Source of the DNA: Anaerolineae bacterium
GTDB taxonomy: Bacteria > Chloroflexota > Anaerolineae > Promineifilales > Promineifilaceae
Direction: 5' to 3'
DNA length: 64,000 nt
Assembly (NCBI GenBank): GCA_023382655.1
Contig: JAHDWK010000016.1
Span: 1-64,000 of the forward strand
Shown: positions 1 to 7,987 of the stretch, piece after piece
How the letters are laid out: the number at the start of each line of letters is the position of its first letter
Position numbering within the stretch: position 1 is the stretch's first letter
The notes under the pieces: model-generated
What the model saw: the letters and a program-made list of their open reading frames with translations, nothing else
Database searches by the model: none
Told to the model about the DNA's origin: nothing
Translations under genes and position numbers: made by a program

Positions 1-55
1 ATCAGCTATTTTGGAACTGAAGAATGTTTAGATTATTTATGTTACAAAGTATTAA

Positions 56-613
56 ATGAATACAGAAAAAGTAATTAACGGTGTGAACGTCACCAACCTG
101 TTCGCTACACTCGACGTTGTAAAGGCGCAACCGGCTGCGGCTCAATTCCAATTCCGGGCCACTAACGAATGGTTGGCTGGCACCCACAGCCGGTCTACGA
201 TGGGTGGTTTTTTCGGCGCCGGCCAGGAACATGAACACAAAGCCACCTACGCCTATGAGGCCGACCACCCCACCGTATTGGTAGGGGCAGATAACGCTCC
301 CACGCCCGCAGAGTTTTTACTGCACGCTATTGCCACCTGTCTGACGGCCGGCATCGGCAACATTGCCTCCGCCCGTGGCGTCAAATTGACCCGTGTGGCG
401 TCAACGGTCGAAGGTGACATCAACCTGCTGGGGCTGCTGGGGCTGGACGATTCTGTCCGCAATGGCTACCAGGGCATTCGTGTCAACTTTGAGATTGAGG
501 GTGACGCCCCCGCCGAGAAACTGCGTGATATTGTGCAACGTTCCATTGCCCGTTCGGCCGTTTATGACGTATTCACCAACGGCGTACCGGTAACGGTCTC
601 TGTCGTCGCCTGA
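56..613 (+). CDS. OsmC-like family protein
   Basis: The 185-residue protein has the OsmC/Ohr fold signature: a PAEFLLHAIATCLTAG helix with the first redox cysteine, followed by a two-strand and helix C-terminal half ending in a NGVPVTVSV strand. Classical OsmC/Ohr peroxidases use a second cysteine in the late helix. Here that stretch reads RSAVYDVFTNGVPV and has no cysteine, as in the OsmC-like branch not proven to be peroxidases. The protein is therefore probably a cytoplasmic OsmC-fold protein of uncertain activity rather than a true organic hydroperoxide reductase. ATG follows an AT-rich leader with no clear ribosome site. The monooxygenase gene follows on the same strand about 150 bp downstream. 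Family assignment is secure; the reaction is not. Confidence 0.85.
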   Translation: MNTEKVINGVNVTNLFATLDVVKAQPAAAQFQFRATNEWLAGTHSRSTMGGFFGAGQEHEHKATYAYEADHPTVLVGADNAPTPAEFLLHAIATCLTAGIGNIASARGVKLTRVASTVEGDINLLGLLGLDDSVRNGYQGIRVNFEIEGDAPAEKLRDIVQRSIARSAVYDVFTNGVPVTVSVVA

Positions 614-766
614 ACCAGACTGAAAGCCACGACGTCATCTCAGGGACATCTCTGAGATGGCGTCATGGCTATGCCAGGAACAACCCTATCATTTGAAATG
701 TGGCCCCAAGAGTGGGCACAAGCATTGAACGTCACGGTTCACATTTTCGATTTGGAGCTATTCAGC

Positions 767-1999
767 ATGAAACCACATTATGATGTCATTATCGTCGGCG
801 GGCGGGTGGCCGGGGCGGCTACAGGCTTGCTGCTCTCACGACTGGGACATCGGGTCTTGATCGTTGACCGTAACTATCCATCTACTGACACTTTATCAAC
901 CCATGCGTTGATGCGCACCGGTGTATTACAACTCCAGCGCTGGGGTGTTTTGCCGCGAATTATTGAACGTGGTACACCCGCTATTCGCCAGATGACGCTG
1001 GGATTTGGCGCCAAGCGGATTCACTTTGATATCCGGGATGAGTATGGCGTTGATGCATTATACGCGCCGCGCCGTCCGGTTCTGGATACCGTTTTGCTTG
1101 ATACGGCCGTTGCTGCCGGCGCGGAGTTCTGGCAAGGGCAGCGGATGGAAAGTCTCACTTTTGACCCATCGGGGTGGGTGACGGGGGTGAGGTTAAACAA
1201 CGGCCGTCGCCAGACAACAGTACTGGCTCGTTATGTGGTCGGCGCTGATGGTCTGCGCTCTAAAGTTGCCGCCGCCGCGGGCGCGGCAGCTTACGAAGCC
1301 CACCCACCGGCTAATGTGGTGACTTACGGTTATTTCGCGGGCATCAACGATAAGGTGTATGTCTCCCAGTTCACCCCTGGTTACTCTGCCGGATTTTTCC
1401 CTACGAATGATGGCCTGACCTGTGTCTTTACGGCGCGCCCTGTGGCCGCGGGCATGATCGGTGATAGCGCGGAGTTCCAGCGCGTGGTAACGGCCGCTGC
1501 GCCGGAGATGGGTGAGCAATTGTACACCGCCGAACAGGTGGGACGTTTCTATCGCTGTGCCGGTATCCCTGGCTTTCTGCGTGTTCCCGGTGGGCGAGGT
1601 TGGGCGTTGGTCGGCGACGCCGGTTTTACCAAGGATCCTTTGACCGCTCACGGCATCTCTGATGCGTTCCGGGATGCGGAACTGGCCGCCCAGGGTATTG
1701 ATGCTGTTCTGACCGGCAGGCAAAATGCCGAACGGGCCATGGCCGGGTACCAGGCGCTGCGCGACCGCTTCGCCATTCCGCTGCAACGGGTGGCGCGAGA
1801 CCTGGCTTATTTTGCCTGGGACGAGGCTGAGGCTTCGGCCTTGTTACGCCAATTGGGCCAGATAGTTGACGAAGAATGTCATTTTCTCTGGCAACTTGAC
1901 TCGCCTGGGGTGCCCCTGCGCAGCGCCTCGCCAGAGAATGGCTTCACTCCCTATCTTAATCTTCCAACCGCTGGATATGCCGCAGTTTATCAGGGTTGA
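767..1999 (+). CDS. FAD-dependent monooxygenase / geranylgeranyl-reductase-like flavoprotein
   Basis: This 410-residue protein opens with a Rossmann FAD-binding site (VIIVGGRVAGAATG, residues 7-20). It has an internal GADGLRS segment near residue 150 and the late VGDAGF flavin motif near residue 283. These belong to the p-hydroxybenzoate hydroxylase / geranylgeranyl reductase superfamily. The start at 767 is preferred over an in-frame ATG at 665 because a GGAG site lies about nine bases upstream and the FAD motif then sits at the N-terminus as usual. The last 44 bases overlap the 3' end of the convergent sigma factor gene. The substrate cannot be told; hydroxylation or hydrogenation of a lipid or aromatic compound are both possible. 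Confidence 0.85.
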   Translation: MKPHYDVIIVGGRVAGAATGLLLSRLGHRVLIVDRNYPSTDTLSTHALMRTGVLQLQRWGVLPRIIERGTPAIRQMTLGFGAKRIHFDIRDEYGVDALYAPRRPVLDTVLLDTAVAAGAEFWQGQRMESLTFDPSGWVTGVRLNNGRRQTTVLARYVVGADGLRSKVAAAAGAAAYEAHPPANVVTYGYFAGINDKVYVSQFTPGYSAGFFPTNDGLTCVFTARPVAAGMIGDSAEFQRVVTAAAPEMGEQLYTAEQVGRFYRCAGIPGFLRVPGGRGWALVGDAGFTKDPLTAHGISDAFRDAELAAQGIDAVLTGRQNAERAMAGYQALRDRFAIPLQRVARDLAYFAWDEAEASALLRQLGQIVDEECHFLWQLDSPGVPLRSASPENGFTPYLNLPTAGYAAVYQG

Positions 2000-2828
2000 C
2001 GATGTTGTAAATGCGCTGGATACGGCCGTTACCAATATCCAGGATCGTCACGTTAATCGGTTCGCCGTCGAGATAAGAGAGGATGGCCGGACGGCCGTTG
2101 GCAATGGCCAACTTGTATGCCAGCGTGTCCGGCAATTTTTTCATCAGCCCCAGGAAGAAGCGGGCCACCTTGTCCGCGCCGTGCACCGGTTTGATAGCCG
2201 CCACCACTTTGCCGCCGCCATCCGAGTATTCCACCACATCTTCGGCCAGCAGCGCCAGCAGCCCGGCCATATCCCCCTGCACACACGCCTGGGCAAACTG
2301 GTAGACGATGTGCTGCTGCTCTTCCGGGGTGGATTGGAAACGGGGACGGCCGTCGGCCAGGTGTTGTCGGGCGCGGCGGACCATCTGGCGGCAGTTCGCT
2401 TCGCTTTTGCCCACCATCTCCGCTATTTCGGCGTACTCATAATCGAACACTTCGCGCAGCAAAAAGACGGCCCGTTCGGTGGGGGAAAGCGTTTCCAGCA
2501 GCACCAAAAAGGCGATGGAGAGGGTATCAGATAAAGCAGCCATATCTTCCTGGGGGGGCATGGGATCCAACAACAGCGGTTCGGGCAGCCATTCGCCCAT
2601 ATATGTTTCGCGCTGGACTTTGGCCGAACGCAGATGGTCAATGCACAGCCGGGTGATGATGGCCGCCAGGTATGATTTGGGTGCGGCAATCGCGGCGGCA
2701 TCGCTGTTTTGCCAGCGCAGGTATGTTTCCTGCACCATGTCTTCGGCGTCCATCACGCTGCCTAACATACGGTAGGCGATGGCGAAGAGGTAGGGGCGGT
2801 AGCTGTGGAACGTATCTGTTTTCTCCAT
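1956..2828 (-). CDS. ECF41-family RNA polymerase sigma factor with SnoaL-like C-terminal domain
   Basis: The 290-residue protein has sigma region 2 (residues about 8-75, with AYRMLGSVMDAEDMVQETYL), sigma region 4 (about 105-160) and a SnoaL/NTF2-like extension. The extension carries the two hallmarks of group ECF41, DGGGKV near residue 204 and NPDKL near the C-terminus. In characterised ECF41 factors this extension, rather than a classical anti-sigma factor, controls activity. The ATG at 2828 is chosen because a longer reading frame to 2903 would begin inside an intergenic repeat. It lies 32 bp downstream of the flavoprotein gene on the same strand, so the two are probably co-transcribed. Its 3' end overlaps the convergent monooxygenase gene. 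Confidence 0.92.
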   Translation of the reverse strand: MEKTDTFHSYRPYLFAIAYRMLGSVMDAEDMVQETYLRWQNSDAAAIAAPKSYLAAIITRLCIDHLRSAKVQRETYMGEWLPEPLLLDPMPPQEDMAALSDTLSIAFLVLLETLSPTERAVFLLREVFDYEYAEIAEMVGKSEANCRQMVRRARQHLADGRPRFQSTPEEQQHIVYQFAQACVQGDMAGLLALLAEDVVEYSDGGGKVVAAIKPVHGADKVARFFLGLMKKLPDTLAYKLAIANGRPAILSYLDGEPINVTILDIGNGRIQRIYNIVNPDKLRHIQRLED

Positions 2829-2848
2829 GACAGCAATTATAACGAGTT

Positions 2849-2927
2849 GAGATTGGGAGATTAGGAGATTGAGAGATTGGCAATCTCTGGAGCAATCTCC
2901 CAATCTCTCGATCTCTCAATCTCCTCC
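2849..2927. repeat. GAGATTG word-array hairpin
   Basis: Several copies of the words GAGATTG/GAGATTA are followed by their reverse complements (AATCTCC, AATCTCT), giving a long imperfect hairpin. The left part is the spacer before the sigma factor gene. The right part encodes the last 20 or so residues and the stop codon of the upstream flavoprotein. The same family recurs near 14946, 16163, 26452 and 29318. Confidence 0.9.
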
Positions 2928-4213
2928 AGCGCCAATTCCGCCGCCCGTTTACCACTAACGATGGCGGCATCGGCCAGCCAACCTTGCGGACCAACCCAGT
3001 CACCGGCCAGATAGAGGCGCTGACTGTGGGGCAGAGCATATCCGGGACGGCCGTGCAGCCCCCCATTGTCTGCCCGCGCCAGATCATTCACCACCGTCAT
3101 GTGCGGCAAAAAGCGGCGTTCAATCAGTTCGGCGCGCCAGCCTGGCTGTACCAGATCGAGCATGGCTTCCAGTTCCGCTTCATCTTGCGCCGCATCCGAA
3201 GCACCGGGTGGTAGATATTTAGCGACATGGATGACGCTGCCGTCCGGGCCAAAATGGGCGACGGCCGAATGGTTGGAAAAGTACAGCGGCTGGTCCAGCC
3301 CCAACACGTAGCGCCGGTCAGGATGGGGAACGTGGCGTAATACCACATCCAGACAAGCGGCCTGGACGGGCACGGCCGTAGCCGCCCACTGCCGCAGTTG
3401 TGCCTGTTCCGGCAATAGCTGGCTGGCGGTTTGGGGATCAACGGCCAGGATGACGGCCGTAACCTGAATAGTTTGCCCGTCGGCCAGGAAGATGGTGGCG
3501 TGGGTGGGGTGTTCATGCACAGACACAACCCGCGCCCCCGTGTGAATAGTGACGCTGGCCGTTTCCGCGGCGGCGCGCAGCCCATCCACCAGTGTTTGCC
3601 AGCCGCCGTCCAGATAGCGCACATTGTGGCGATAAGCCAGTTGGAACTGGCGCAGGAAGATGGCGGCGCTGGAAAGTTCGGGCGCGTTGGCGTAGGTAGA
3701 TGTGCGCGCCAGCAGGTGCAGGAAATGGCGCAGCGGTGCAGCGTGGCGCAGCGGTGCGGAACGGGTTTGCTCGTTGACCCAATCGGCCAGGGAGATACCG
3801 GCGACGGATTCCAGGGGTGTGTGGGTAATACGCCACAGCAGGCGCATCATGGCTGCTTTTTCAGCCAGCGCCAGCCAGTTGGTGGCTAACAAATCCTGGG
3901 GTGTGCCGGGCATGGGCACGAGGCGGTTCTGGTAGACGGCCGAACCACGCAAGTTGGGTTTGTGGCCACTCCAGGCGACGCCCAATTCGGCCAGGATGTC
4001 GGACGCACCGCCGCCGATGTAGAGGGCGTGTGGCCCCAGGTTAAGGGTAAAATCGCCGCGCTGTTGGCTGAGGGCGCGACCGCCGATGTGCCGCGCTTTT
4101 TCCAGCAGCAGCACGCTTTTCCCGGCGCGGGCCAGCGTGGCCGCGGCGGTTAGACCGGCTAATCCACCGCCAATGACGGCCGTGTGTACAGCGGTATTGT
4201 TTAATTGATTCAT
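2861..4213 (-). CDS. FAD-dependent oxidoreductase, amine-oxidase / phytoene-desaturase fold
   Basis: The 450-residue protein starts with a dinucleotide site (AVIGGGLAGLTAAATLARAG) followed by LLLEKARHIGGRA, the signature of the flavin amine oxidase / phytoene desaturase / protoporphyrinogen oxidase superfamily. A GDWVGPQGWLADAAIVSG segment near the C-terminus closes the FAD site. The ATG at 4213 has an AGGAGA ribosome site; upstream codons fall in a repeat and are not used. The final residues (IERSRDWEIAPEIANLSIS) are encoded by the GAGATTG repeat. The ECF41 sigma factor lies directly downstream, matching the known habit of ECF41 genes of sitting next to an oxidoreductase. The substrate is unknown. 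Confidence 0.85.
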   Translation of the reverse strand: MNQLNNTAVHTAVIGGGLAGLTAAATLARAGKSVLLLEKARHIGGRALSQQRGDFTLNLGPHALYIGGGASDILAELGVAWSGHKPNLRGSAVYQNRLVPMPGTPQDLLATNWLALAEKAAMMRLLWRITHTPLESVAGISLADWVNEQTRSAPLRHAAPLRHFLHLLARTSTYANAPELSSAAIFLRQFQLAYRHNVRYLDGGWQTLVDGLRAAAETASVTIHTGARVVSVHEHPTHATIFLADGQTIQVTAVILAVDPQTASQLLPEQAQLRQWAATAVPVQAACLDVVLRHVPHPDRRYVLGLDQPLYFSNHSAVAHFGPDGSVIHVAKYLPPGASDAAQDEAELEAMLDLVQPGWRAELIERRFLPHMTVVNDLARADNGGLHGRPGYALPHSQRLYLAGDWVGPQGWLADAAIVSGKRAAELALEEIERSRDWEIAPEIANLSIS

Positions 4214-4235
4214 GTTTTGTCTCCTGTTATCTTCG

Positions 4236-4288
4236 TTTGTAGTAGGCGATTTATCGCCGTTTGATGGCGATGAATCGCCTACTACAAA
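4236..4288. repeat. Long inverted repeat upstream of the flavoprotein gene
   Basis: Two 23-base arms (4236-4258 and 4266-4288), built around GTAGGCGATTTATCGCC and its complement, form a nearly perfect hairpin with a 7-base loop. A weaker relative lies at 35334-35388. It sits in the divergent spacer between the flavoprotein and the Bax-inhibitor-like gene. Confidence 0.85.
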
Positions 4289-4416
4289 CAGAAGACGGGG
4301 GTGACGGCCGTTTTGTGACACTCCTGACGCAAATATGCTAAAATGCCGCCATCTTGGCTGAAGGATGTTTGATTTACCAGGGATTCCCCATGCGTGGAGC
4401 GCACGACAAGGAATAA

Positions 4417-4452
4417 AATTCATAATTCATCCTTCATAATTCCTAATTCCTA
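4417..4452. repeat. AATTCATAATTC-type tandem word repeat
   Basis: Degenerate repeats of TTCATAA and TTCCTAA directly precede the ribosome site (AAGGAGG) of the next gene. The same word family, as GAATTAT, follows the SnoaL gene near 33398. Confidence 0.7.
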
Positions 4453-4463
4453 AGGAGGAAACC

Positions 4464-5204
4464 ATGTCTTACGAATCAGATTTTGGGCAAAGTGAACCGT
4501 TGCCGGTGCAAATTTCCGAGCAGCAATTGAGCGAAATGTTTAATGCCGTCATGGTGCGGGTGTATGGTTGGATGACGTTAGGGTTGTTTGTGACCACCGT
4601 GGCCAGCCTGCTGACGTTGACAAGTCCGGCGCTGTTGAACTTTATCTACAGCAGTGGATGGGTCTATTTTGGCTTTCTCATTGGTATGTTTGCTCTGATT
4701 TTTGCCATCGGCCGTTCGGCCAGCAAGATGGCGTCGGGGCGGGCGTTGGCGCTGTTTATGGTCTTTGCCGCATTGATGGGGGTGTGGTTATCGGCCATCT
4801 TTATCGTTTATGCGGCCGATTCCATTTTCTTTACCTTTGGTCTGACCACCGTTATTTTTGTGCTGTTGACAGTGGTGGGGCTGACGACCAAACAAGACCT
4901 GACACGCTGGGGGCCGATTTTGCTCTTTAGTTTGTTGGGGCTGATTCTGGCTTCAATTGTCAATATCTTTTTCTTCAGCGAAACGCTGTATTGGATTATT
5001 ACTTATGCCGGGGTGCTGATTTTTATGGGGCTGATTGCCTATGACAGCCAGAAGATTAAGAAGATGACCTATGCGGCGGCAATGTCTGGGCGGACGGAGG
5101 GGCAGGTGATTAGCAGTATTGGCGTGATGGGCGCGCTGACGCTCTACCTGGACTTTATTAACCTGTTCCTCTTCTTGCTGCGTATTTTCGGCCGGCGGCG
5201 GTAA
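4464..5204 (+). CDS. Bax inhibitor-1 / YccA family membrane protein
   Basis: The 246-residue protein has seven predicted membrane segments between residues about 35 and 240 and the family C-terminal pattern (AYDSQKIKKM, then TLYLDFINLFLFLLRIFG). Relatives are seven-helix proteins proposed to conduct calcium or to modulate membrane proteases; the role here is not known. A strong AAGGAGG ribosome site precedes the ATG by seven bases. It contains no ACGGCCGT motif. A 60-residue membrane peptide gene follows within 70 bp. Confidence 0.93.
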   Translation: MSYESDFGQSEPLPVQISEQQLSEMFNAVMVRVYGWMTLGLFVTTVASLLTLTSPALLNFIYSSGWVYFGFLIGMFALIFAIGRSASKMASGRALALFMVFAALMGVWLSAIFIVYAADSIFFTFGLTTVIFVLLTVVGLTTKQDLTRWGPILLFSLLGLILASIVNIFFFSETLYWIITYAGVLIFMGLIAYDSQKIKKMTYAAAMSGRTEGQVISSIGVMGALTLYLDFINLFLFLLRIFGRRR

Positions 5205-5210
5205 TTTTGG

Positions 5211-5253
5211 GAGTGGCAAGTTGCTTGCCACCTGCAACTTGCAACTTGCAACC
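5211..5253. repeat. GCAAGTTGC word-array hairpin
   Basis: Copies of GGCAAGTTGC and GCAACTTGCAACTTGCAACC form a hairpin between the Bax-inhibitor-like gene and the small membrane protein gene. It is another vocabulary of the word-array hairpins seen throughout the window. Confidence 0.75.
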
Positions 5254-5270
5254 AAAAACTAAGGAAAAAG

Positions 5271-5453
5271 ATGAACTGGAAAATAATCTTAATCGCGGCG
5301 ATTTGCGCGGGGTTGGGGACGGTGATTTTTGGTATAACCAGCGGGATACTGGGATTGAGCGCAAGCTGGCTGCCGGGGCTTGGCGGTGGGTTGGGGGCGA
5401 TCATTGGTTTTATCGTTGGATACAAACTTTTTCCGGCCCATAATCCACAATGA
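5271..5453 (+). CDS. Small two-helix membrane protein, function unknown
   Basis: The 60-residue protein has two hydrophobic segments (residues about 4-27 and 38-54) linked by a glycine-rich turn (LPGLGGGLGAIIG). An AAGGAAA ribosome site precedes the ATG. Its 3' end, including the GYKLFP codons and the stop, is part of a 41-bp sequence repeated at 6059-6099. I do not recognise the family. Confidence 0.7.
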   Translation: MNWKIILIAAICAGLGTVIFGITSGILGLSASWLPGLGGGLGAIIGFIVGYKLFPAHNPQ

Positions 5454-5457
5454 GAAG
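5417..5457 (+). repeat. 41-bp direct repeat, copy 1
   Basis: This segment matches 6059-6099 at 37 of 41 positions. It covers the last codons and stop of the small membrane protein gene. The two copies flank the DUF1905 gene. Confidence 0.9.
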
Positions 5458-5490
5458 TATTCAGGCAAATTAGGCCGAGAGGTGAGGCAT

Positions 5491-5946
5491 ATGACTGTGC
5501 AGCGTTTCAAGACGATTATTACGAAATCTGGTACGCGCACGTTTATAACTATTCCCTTCGACCCCAATGCTGTGTGGGGCGTTAAACAACGGCATCATAT
5601 TACCGGCACTGTCAACGGGCACGGCGTGCGTGGGTCACTTGGTTCTGATGGTAGTCATTATTTTCTCCCACTGGGTGCGGCCTGGCGGCGAGACTGCGGC
5701 CTGGATGTAGGCGACCAGGTTGAAGTGGCGCTTACACCCGAAGGCCCGCAATCGGAAAGCCTGGCGGCCGACATCGCCAGTGCCCTGGACACGGACACCA
5801 ATGCTAAGGCTTTTTTCGAGAGTCTGGCGACTTTTTATCGCAACACGTATATCAAGTGGATTGAGAGCGCCAAACGGCCGGAAACACGCCAGGCACGTAT
5901 TGAGGAGATGCTGACCCTGCTTAAGGCAGGCAAGAAACAGAAATGA
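5491..5946 (+). CDS. DUF1905 / YdeI-type protein
   Basis: The 151-residue protein begins with a DUF1905 beta-barrel domain (residues about 5-95, with TFITIPFDPNAVWG and FLPLGAAWRRDCGL). It ends in the helical YdeI/OmpD-associated segment (KRPETRQARIEEMLTLLKAG). Such proteins are small, cytoplasmic and poorly characterised; some are named for bacteriocin protection without biochemical proof. The ATG at 5491 has a GAGGTGAGG ribosome site, so a longer frame to 5380 is not used. The gene is flanked by the two copies of a 41-bp repeat, which suggests insertion or duplication. Confidence 0.8.
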   Translation: MTVQRFKTIITKSGTRTFITIPFDPNAVWGVKQRHHITGTVNGHGVRGSLGSDGSHYFLPLGAAWRRDCGLDVGDQVEVALTPEGPQSESLAADIASALDTDTNAKAFFESLATFYRNTYIKWIESAKRPETRQARIEEMLTLLKAGKKQK

Positions 5947-6058
5947 GGCGTGTCTGTGTTGCTGGCGAACTGGCGGAATGTGTTGGGGAAGCTGGTCGCC
6001 ACATAATCAACCAATGTTGCGCGAGGCTGGTGTGGTGGAACACAGGCCAGAGCAGGGG

Positions 6059-6099
6059 TGGATACAAACTTTTCCCGCCCGATAATCCGCAATGAGAAG
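6059..6099 (+). repeat. 41-bp direct repeat, copy 2 (remnant of small membrane protein gene end)
   Basis: In one frame this copy still reads GYKLFPPDNPQ and stop, the tail of the 60-residue protein gene, but no upstream coding sequence matches. It is best read as a remnant left by recombination. The remaining bases of 5947-6196 hold no gene I can support. Confidence 0.85.
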
Positions 6100-6120
6100 G
6101 TCATAAAACACCGGGGTTGG

Positions 6121-6171
6121 GACGAGTTTTGGGGGTTTATCTTGCATTCGCGCAGTAAATTTAGTGTTAGG
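6121..6171 (+). repeat. Imperfect direct repeat upstream of PIN-like gene
   Basis: A GAGTTTTGGGGGTTTA, GCATTCGCGCAGTA, AGTGTTAGGG block resembles the block at 7230-7284. Both end in a GTTAGGG or GTTGGGC core like the 3' end of an integron attC site. The two copies bracket the PIN-like gene. Confidence 0.65.
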
Positions 6172-6196
6172 GTGATAAAACACTGGTCTTGTTTGT

Positions 6197-7069
6197 ATGG
6201 GATTATCAATGATGAAAGCCGCTTTTACTCCAGGATTTCGGCAGCTAAACATCAATGCAAGGTCATATTTTCTAGACACAAATGTATGGAGTGCTTTAGC
6301 TGTCTCGCCTAAAGCGGCCACTGGCTTTTTTCCCTGGCTCATAGCAAATAATGCTATAGCTGCTCTTTCAATATTCACGGTATTGGAACTATCTCGTGCG
6401 ACCAATATGCATCAAGATATTGATAAGTTAATCGCTAGCGCTGCTCAGCGAATCTATATTCCTTTGCTGTATGATGAATTGTCTGATTTGGAAATGTACA
6501 GTTATCCGAATGAAGCTGAACTGTTATGGATCCCAATCACAAGCTTTGCGCAGCCTGATGGTTTGATTTTTCTATCAACCATCTCTAAAAGCCCTCCGTT
6601 TATAAAGAAGAGACAGGAGTACCTGGACTTTGGGAACGATAGATTCATGAAGCTTGAGGAGCTAAAGAAAAACTTCCCGTTTGCAGATGGCAATGGGAAA
6701 TATCCCGTGGAACATGCAGATAGGTTTGCACGGGCAACCACATTGGATTTTCTAGTAAGATATTTTCCTGAGTATCTGCTTCCCTACAAAAACAATTTGG
6801 AAGCATTTGATACATCTATTCTTAAATCAATTTATGTACGTAGTCTATTTCTTTACTTCAAATACTATGTGCATGGCCAAAGCCCAATCAAAAGTGATTT
6901 CATGGATTTCGCTCATGTTTCATACTCACCTTATTTTGACGCATATGTAACAGAGCGAAATGTGCTAAATGTACTTTCACATATGCAAAAAACTGGAGTT
7001 AGATTACAAAATTGCGAATTCATTCATATTCGATCATTTGTGGAAAAAGTTGAACGTTCAGGTGTATAA
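6197..7069 (+). CDS. PIN-like domain protein, probably a nuclease, foreign in composition
   Basis: The protein of about 290 residues shows the ordered acidic residues of a PIN-like ribonuclease: FLDTNVW near residue 27, FTVLELSRA near residue 65, and a late SDFMDFAHVSYSPYFDAYVT block near residue 235. The length suggests a large stand-alone PIN-like protein rather than a VapC toxin, and no antitoxin-like gene is adjacent. The start is uncertain: ATG codons lie at 6197, 6209 and 6212, none with a strong ribosome site. The gene is clearly AT-rich, lacks ACGGCCGT, and is flanked by imperfect direct repeats, which points to horizontal acquisition. Nuclease activity is inferred from the motifs only. 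Confidence 0.7.
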   Translation: MGLSMMKAAFTPGFRQLNINARSYFLDTNVWSALAVSPKAATGFFPWLIANNAIAALSIFTVLELSRATNMHQDIDKLIASAAQRIYIPLLYDELSDLEMYSYPNEAELLWIPITSFAQPDGLIFLSTISKSPPFIKKRQEYLDFGNDRFMKLEELKKNFPFADGNGKYPVEHADRFARATTLDFLVRYFPEYLLPYKNNLEAFDTSILKSIYVRSLFLYFKYYVHGQSPIKSDFMDFAHVSYSPYFDAYVTERNVLNVLSHMQKTGVRLQNCEFIHIRSFVEKVERSGV

Positions 7070-7229
7070 AAAATGTCATAACCCAAGCACCTCTACCTTG
7101 CTTTGGCCGTACTCCACCCCCTCCTCTCCCTCCCTCTCCCATCTCCACCCCAAAACCCACCTGGACATTCAGGCTTCTCCAATCACCGTGATCACGGTCG
7201 TCTGGACATTCTAATGCCTCCGATCACGA

Positions 7230-7284
7230 ATAAGCTGAATTTTGGAGTTTACCCCGCATTCGTGCAGTATAATAAGTGTTGGGC
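7230..7284 (+). repeat. Imperfect direct repeat ending in GTTGGGC
   Basis: This is the second copy of the block at 6121-6171, ending at GTTGGGC (7278-7284), which fits the GTTRRRY core of an attC site. The stretch 7070-7229 has no gene. It holds a pyrimidine-rich tract and two copies, about 40 bp apart, of a 25-base CTGGACATTC...ATCAC sequence. Confidence 0.6.
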
Positions 7285-7362
7285 GGTGCGTAGTCCAAAT
7301 TCTGAGAAATACCCCAATATGAAGATTGAACACCTTACAGGAATACCCAAAGGAGTTAGATT

Positions 7363-7812
7363 ATGGCAGAGCTGAAAACAAAAGTCACCGAAGGCAGCGT
7401 CACAGAATTTCTGGATAGCATCCCGGATGAAGCCAAACGCAAAGATTCATACGTGCTTTTCAACATGATGCAAAAAGCGACCAAAGACGAAGCAAGGATG
7501 TGGGGGGACAGCATCGTCGGTTTTGGTGACTACCATTATGTCGGTAAAAGCGGTCGTGAAGGAGACTGGTTCCTTGCCGGACTTTCGCCGCGCAAACAAA
7601 CTCTCACCCTCTATATGCTCGGTGGCTGGGAACAACATCACGAGTTGCTGGCGAAATTAGGCAAGTACTCACTTGGCAAAGGATGTTTATACATCAAGCG
7701 TTTAGAAGATGTGGATATGGCGATACTGAATAAATTGATTGTCGAAGCAGTGAAGCGCGCCAAAAAACAAGCGCAAGCGGATGCAAAGTTGCAGGCAAAA
7801 TCTAAAAAGTAG
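7363..7812 (+). CDS. DUF1801 domain protein
   Basis: The 149-residue protein matches the DUF1801 (YdhG-like) pattern: VTEFLDSIPDEAKRKDS, then WGDSIVGFGDYHY, WFLAGLSPRK and GKGCLYIKRLEDVD, ending in a lysine and alanine-rich tail. The fold is small and alpha/beta, with no established reaction. An AAGGAG site sits seven bases before the ATG. Together with the attC-like hairpin that follows, and the GTTGGGC core at 7278, the gene has the form of a single-gene integron cassette of about 700 bp. Confidence 0.85.
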   Translation: MAELKTKVTEGSVTEFLDSIPDEAKRKDSYVLFNMMQKATKDEARMWGDSIVGFGDYHYVGKSGREGDWFLAGLSPRKQTLTLYMLGGWEQHHELLAKLGKYSLGKGCLYIKRLEDVDMAILNKLIVEAVKRAKKQAQADAKLQAKSKK

Positions 7813-7864
7813 CGGACGCAAAAGGAAGAAACAAGTGTGGCTTCGTTTTGAACTTGCAACAGCC

Positions 7865-7987
7865 GCCCAACACGCCGTGCAGCGGACAGCTGGGAGTCCG
7901 TGCGATTTATGGGCATTTTCCTGGCTTCGAGTTTATACTGCCCCAGGCCGTTTTCTCTCCAGCCGCCGCTAACGTGGGCCGTTGGGC
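7865..7987 (+). other. attC-like recombination site (integron cassette type)
   Basis: The 123-bp element begins with GCCCAAC (7865-7871) and ends with the complementary GTTGGGC (7981-7987), matching the R''/R' boxes of attC. An inner stem pairs AGCGGACAGCTGG (7881-7893) with CCAGCCGCCGCT near 7959-7970, leaving unpaired bases as attC sites do. A second GTTGGGC lies at 7278, one cassette length upstream. No integrase gene is in the window, so this would be a cassette cluster lacking an integrase. Folding of the bottom strand was not computed. Confidence 0.55.

Noticed and set aside
1193..1786. Long antisense frame opposite the monooxygenase
   Set aside because: It mirrors a well-supported gene in another frame, has no recognisable domain, and arises from GC-rich codon use.
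1866..2534. Plus-strand frame of 222 codons opposite the sigma factor
   Set aside because: Fully shadowed by the ECF41 gene, with low-complexity HH/Q-rich translation and no ribosome site.
6197..7069. VapBC toxin-antitoxin pair
   Set aside because: The protein is too long for VapC and no small antitoxin gene precedes or overlaps it.
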